A DNA stretch of 16,669 bases, taken from Armatimonadota bacterium (GTDB lineage Bacteria; Armatimonadota; Armatimonadia; Armatimonadales; Armatimonadaceae). Made by a program: the position numbers and the translations under genes. Every line of letters begins with the position of its first letter. Position 1 is the first letter of the stretch. This document shows positions 13,729-16,669 of the stretch, in pieces. Under the pieces are notes generated by a model. The model was not told where the DNA came from, searched no databases, and saw only the letters and a program-made list of their open reading frames with translations. The stretch spans positions 1-16,669 of the forward strand of contig JAURHZ010000019.1 in assembly GCA_030833025.1 (NCBI GenBank), read 5' to 3'.

Positions 13729-14983
13729 GGTCAAGTGTATCCAATCCGGATGGTTGATCATGTCGATGCGCAAGCGTGATCCAAAGTGCAAGCACGGTCG
13801 CCACTACGCATGCACTGAACAATGGTATGTAGCCTAGTCCTCCCGCGATTAGGGAGCCGATTACGGGTGCGATTGCACGCGGGATGCTCGTGAGGGCAGA
13901 GTAGAACGATGAATAAACTCCGATGCGTTTGGCGCTTCCCGCCAGCTCCATCACGAGGTTCATCGCGACAATCCCAACGCCACTCGCTGACAAGCCTTGT
14001 AGGACGAAAACCAGGGTGTACCAGCTGGCAGAGCGGCAGACAATTGCGTAGATGGCGCACACAGCCCCGACAACCATCGACCATTTATAGACCTTAAAGT
14101 TGCCGTATTTGTCCGATAGATATCCGAGGTAAAGACTGCCTAGCGATGAAGCCAAAAGAGTAACCGTCGTATACGTGGCTAGGTGGCCATCCGTTGCCCC
14201 GAGCGTCTCACGCCCGTGCAGTACAAGAAAGGGAACCATCATCGATGACAAGACAAACACAAGCTGCCCAGTGGTGAGCTGACGGAACTTGCTGTCCGAT
14301 ACCCAGACATCACGGTACGCGGCCAGCGAGTACGAACTCCCCGCCTGTGAGAGCATTGGCTGCTCACGCACCAAAAAGAGCGGAAACAAACTGACCATCA
14401 GGATGACAAACCCGATGACAAATCCTGCACTGTAACCGTAAGGGAAGCCATCATTCTTGCCACTGAAGACAACATTACGCATCAGGGCATCTACGCCGAT
14501 GCTCAGTACACCTGCGATGCCGCCGGCAAACCCATAGAGGCGGCCACGCCAATTTGTGGGGATGACTTTGCCGACGAGGACCCAATACGCGGGCATATTG
14601 ATGCCCATAAAGAACATGTGGCTTGCAAAGCAAGCGAAAACCGCTGCTACAAACCAGGTGGGCTTAGTCGGTCCCCAAGCGACCACAAACCACGCCAGTG
14701 GAACCAGAGAAAGTCGCTCAGCGATTCCGACCCAGCCGACGTAGTTCTTCACGATTGGCATTTTCGACACCCAGCGGACAGCGAAAAGCCCAGGGATTGC
14801 CTGAATGACCATGATCATGGCCACCAACAACCCAACCGATAGCTTATCTGCGCCGGCAGCCGCGAGAGCAACCGGAATCACCGTGGTCGTCGAAAAGAAT
14901 GCGTTGCCAAGCGGGAAGCCGATGGCATCCAGCAAACACATGATGAAGTTATTGCTTCTCCGTTTTTGTGTGGCAAGGGACAT
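13718..14983 (-). CDS. MFS transporter
   Basis: A 421-residue polytopic membrane protein with about twelve hydrophobic helices. It has a central loop containing charged residues and the motif GYLSDKYGNFKVYKW after helix 8, a variant of the MFS loop motif G-x-L-x-D-R-x-G-R. Asp and Arg in loop 2-3 are less clear (RWVSKMP). NWRGRLYGFAGG in the first half is conserved in a group of poorly known bacterial MFS carriers. The ATG at 14983 comes 21 bases after the T-run of the rpmB terminator; no -10 box is obvious. The substrate is not predictable from sequence, but overlap with upp makes a nucleobase or nucleoside one possibility. Confidence 0.85.
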   Translation of the reverse strand: MSLATQKRRSNNFIMCLLDAIGFPLGNAFFSTTTVIPVALAAAGADKLSVGLLVAMIMVIQAIPGLFAVRWVSKMPIVKNYVGWVGIAERLSLVPLAWFVVAWGPTKPTWFVAAVFACFASHMFFMGINMPAYWVLVGKVIPTNWRGRLYGFAGGIAGVLSIGVDALMRNVVFSGKNDGFPYGYSAGFVIGFVILMVSLFPLFLVREQPMLSQAGSSYSLAAYRDVWVSDSKFRQLTTGQLVFVLSSMMVPFLVLHGRETLGATDGHLATYTTVTLLASSLGSLYLGYLSDKYGNFKVYKWSMVVGAVCAIYAIVCRSASWYTLVFVLQGLSASGVGIVAMNLVMELAGSAKRIGVYSSFYSALTSIPRAIAPVIGSLIAGGLGYIPLFSACVVATVLALWITLAHRHDQPSGLDTLDHVA

Positions 14984-15003
14984 TTTTGTTCAAACCAATC
15001 GAC

Positions 15004-15034
15004 AAACAAAAAGCCGGGTCGCAAGCGACCCGGC
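15004..15034 (-). terminator. Strong intrinsic terminator after rpmB
   Basis: GCCGGGTCG and CGACCCGGC (15013-15021 and 15026-15034) form a perfect 9-bp GC-rich stem with a 4-base loop. On the minus strand it is followed at once by TTTTTGTTT. It lies 30 bases after the L28 stop and insulates the ribosomal pair from the MFS gene. Confidence 0.88.
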
Positions 15035-15064
15035 ATAAAGGTTTACCAGCAACACCCGAAGGGA

Positions 15065-15313
15065 TTAGACGCCCTTTGGAAGCGCCTTCTCACCAGCCAA
15101 GATGGCCTTGAATGCACGGGATGTGATCATGCGTGCAGCAATCTTGATCTTCTTCGTTCCGCCATCCGGTGTTGGGACGGTTACAGTTTGAAGGTTGACA
15201 TGGAACTTGCGTGGCTTCTTTTGAGCACGCATCTCCCACATTCCACCGTGGTTATAGCGAACATTACGTCCACTCTGCGACTTGCGACCTGTTAGTGCAC
15301 AGACTCGAGCCAT
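15065..15313 (-). CDS. rpmB: 50S ribosomal protein L28
   Basis: An 82-residue large-subunit protein. The N-terminus MARVCALTGRKSQSGRNVRY matches the L28 opening and KPRKFHVNLQ matches the conserved K-R-x-F-x-x-N-L core; KIAARMITSRAF fits the C-terminal helix region. There is only one cysteine, so the zinc-binding CxxC pairs are absent. GGGAGG (15324-15329, minus strand) lies ten bases before the ATG, inside the end of rpmG, and the two genes are only two bases apart. It is followed by a strong terminator. Confidence 0.95.
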   Translation of the reverse strand: MARVCALTGRKSQSGRNVRYNHGGMWEMRAQKKPRKFHVNLQTVTVPTPDGGTKKIKIAARMITSRAFKAILAGEKALPKGV

Positions 15314-15315
15314 GG

Positions 15316-15483
15316 TTACTTAGCCTCCCGGTATGTGACGTGGCGGCGAACGACAGGATCGTACTTCTTCAGCTCGATACGTGCCGGATCATTCCGCTTA
15401 TTCTTCATTGTGGTGTATGCATGTGCGCTCTCGGTTGAACGGAGCGTAATCACCAATCTATTTTCGCCGCTTTTCTTTGCCAT
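15316..15483 (-). CDS. rpmG: 50S ribosomal protein L33, zinc-independent form
   Basis: A 55-residue protein, MAKKSGENRLVITLRSTESA followed by AYTTMKNKRNDPARIELKKYDP and VVRRHVTYREAK. The TTMKNKRNDPxRIELKKYDP core identifies L33. It has no cysteines, so it is the C-minus form lacking the zinc ribbon. It lies directly upstream of rpmB (two-base gap) and downstream of its own promoter. Confidence 0.94.
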   Translation of the reverse strand: MAKKSGENRLVITLRSTESAHAYTTMKNKRNDPARIELKKYDPVVRRHVTYREAK

Positions 15484-15517
15484 TACTCTATCCCATTGCT
15501 AGTAGTGCCAAGCGTGC

Positions 15518-15547
15518 ATCATACCGACCAATTGCCGGACAATGCAA
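15518..15547 (-). promoter_or_regulatory. Promoter of rpmG-rpmB
   Basis: On the minus strand TTGCAT (15542-15547) and TATGAT (15518-15523) are separated by 18 bases, close to the housekeeping consensus. Initiation near 15511 would give a leader of about 28 bases with GGGATAGAG before the ATG. It lies in the short gap behind pafA/dop. Confidence 0.6.
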
Positions 15548-15561
15548 ATTAAAACATAAAA

Positions 15562-16669
15562 CTATTCAGGAAGCCCAGCCAACATCCGATGCGTTTCATC
15601 CGCATACGTATGCAAGGGGTCTCCAAATTCAAGTTGCCGACCCTTGCCGGCATAGACAACATCCCAGTCAACCACATATTCGCGCGATTTGGCAGCAATT
15701 AATCTGCGAACTACATTTGCACGGCCTTCTGCACGCGTCCCGACCGGCGGCGTAGACATCGCTTTCGCAATCTCAAAATCAGACACAAGACGCACCATCT
15801 CACCCGACTGCTCAAGCGCATGGAAGAGGCTCTGATTTCGATTAATATTGTGATACTCGATGTCAAGGCTCTGCAGGATGTCATCCGACCAGGACAGACC
15901 CTCACCAGCCACAAAGTCCGTATACATTTTCTTCTTGGCAACCCAGTCCAGCCGGTCCGCCAAAACCATCGGATCACGCTCCAGCTGGTCAAGCGTCGCT
16001 TCCCAGTTCGTAAGCACCCAGTCTGTTTGCTCATCGACACCGGTCAACCGCTTCTTCGCCGCCGATAGGTAACGCCGCTGCAAATCAATCGCCGAGATCG
16101 TCGTACCGTCCGTGAGTGTCACCAACCAACGATAGCTGCCATCACGGCTAATCGACCTAAGCGCTTCAAGTGGATCCTGAATCTCAACATCACGGCCAAT
16201 CAAGCCATCCTCAAGCAAGCTCAAAACAGCACTCGTCGTACCGACCTTGAGCGCCGTGGCATAGTCACTCATGTTCGACTCGCCATACAAAATATGCAGG
16301 CGGTTGTATGTCGCATTCTGGTAATAACTATCCCACTTGGGATTGATGATTGCGCGGTTAAACCGAACACGGCTCGCAATCGTACGAATAATGTGATCCG
16401 CACGCTGACTCAGCTGAAAGTCAACCGTGTTGTCCAGCTCAACGCCGTAAAAGTTTGAAATCCACTGGTAGTCGACATCATGCTCGCTAATCGTCATGAT
16501 GGAATTTTCAAGCGAGCTAAAGTTTAGGCGGTGGCCACCAACTCGCCCTACTCCAGCAAAGATCTGACGCGTCACAAGGAACGGAATCAGCCCACGCAAG
16601 CTCGCACGGAAGAACTCCTCATCCACCATCGACACCAAGTAGTTCTCATGGCACCCAAATGTATGCCCT
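15562..16669 (-). CDS. Pup ligase / Pup deamidase family protein (PafA/Dop), partial
   Basis: The C-terminal 368 residues of a carboxylate-amine ligase of the Pup system, which attaches (PafA) or deamidates and removes (Dop) the Pup tag on proteasome substrates. The open frame begins at the window edge with GHTFGCHENYL, the conserved core; the apparent start at 16638 is just a TTG inside the gene. Then come IPFLVTRQIFAGVGRVG, FQLSQRADH, RLHILYGESNMS with ALKVGT, and TLDQLERDPM. ESNMS and LKVGT are PafA-like; LDQLERDPM, LDWVAKKK and LSWSDD are Dop-like. The N-terminal catalytic Asp and the Dop loop are outside the window, so the two cannot be told apart. About 30 extra residues separate GRVG from QLSQR, and the usual NTRDEPHAD block reads NPKWDSYYQ. 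Confidence 0.88.
   Translation of the reverse strand, partial: GHTFGCHENYLVSMVDEEFFRASLRGLIPFLVTRQIFAGVGRVGGHRLNFSSLENSIMTISEHDVDYQWISNFYGVELDNTVDFQLSQRADHIIRTIASRVRFNRAIINPKWDSYYQNATYNRLHILYGESNMSDYATALKVGTTSAVLSLLEDGLIGRDVEIQDPLEALRSISRDGSYRWLVTLTDGTTISAIDLQRRYLSAAKKRLTGVDEQTDWVLTNWEATLDQLERDPMVLADRLDWVAKKKMYTDFVAGEGLSWSDDILQSLDIEYHNINRNQSLFHALEQSGEMVRLVSDFEIAKAMSTPPVGTRAEGRANVVRRLIAAKSREYVVDWDVVYAGKGRQLEFGDPLHTYADETHRMLAGLPE

Noticed and set aside
1..16669. CRISPR array, prophage, insertion sequence or defence system
   Set aside because: No regularly spaced repeats, integrase, transposase, nuclease or toxin-antitoxin genes are present; the gaps are too short to hide them.

Overview
The window is a gene-dense, moderately GC-rich (a little over half G+C by eye) stretch of bacterial chromosome. 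It carries core housekeeping genes interleaved with sugar-metabolism genes. No mobile element, tRNA, rRNA or CRISPR array is visible. The organism has a Pup-proteasome system: a Pup ligase/depupylase (PafA/Dop) gene runs off the right edge. It also has an actinobacterial-type polyphosphate glucokinase, an FtsB/DivIC-like protein and promoters placed for leaderless mRNAs. These point to Actinomycetota or another Pup-bearing phylum such as Armatimonadota. The PafA/Dop sequence is quite divergent, so I do not name a lineage firmly.

Layout. (1) 1-2546, minus strand: an unrecognised partial gene, a BaiN/HI0933-type flavoprotein, and a full-length Sua5/TsaC threonylcarbamoyl-AMP synthase. (2) 2616-4858, plus strand: a rhamnogalacturonan-acetylesterase-like SGNH hydrolase coupled to a gluconokinase-like FGGY kinase, diverging from sua5. 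(3) 4859-5084: an AT-rich convergent intergenic stretch. (4) 5085-5870, minus: a GT2 (dolichyl-phosphate-mannose-synthase-like) glycosyltransferase. (5) 5955-7951, plus: polyphosphate glucokinase overlapping an M24 metallopeptidase, closed by a hairpin on the stop codon. (6) 7976-9830, minus: pyruvate kinase followed by an FtsB/DivIC-like gene. (7) 9917-12831, minus: a three-gene operon of GDP-mannose 4,6-dehydratase, GDP-4-keto-6-deoxymannose reductase and an aldo/keto reductase. (8) 13114-14983, minus: an MFS transporter overlapping uracil phosphoribosyltransferase. (9) 15065-15483, minus: L33 and L28 ribosomal proteins with a clear promoter and a strong terminator. (10) 15562-16669, minus: the 3' two thirds of pafA/dop.

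The genes suggest a saccharolytic lifestyle: plant-polysaccharide deacetylation, sugar-acid or sugar phosphorylation, polyphosphate-dependent glucose phosphorylation, glycolysis through pyruvate kinase, and GDP-6-deoxyhexose synthesis for surface glycans, where the GT2 may also act. No wholly new system is evident. The points most worth a second look are the remodelled PafA/Dop with an insertion and a lost consensus block, the promoter-terminator overlap at pyk, the leaderless promoter pattern, and the aldo/keto reductase tied to the GDP-deoxysugar pair.
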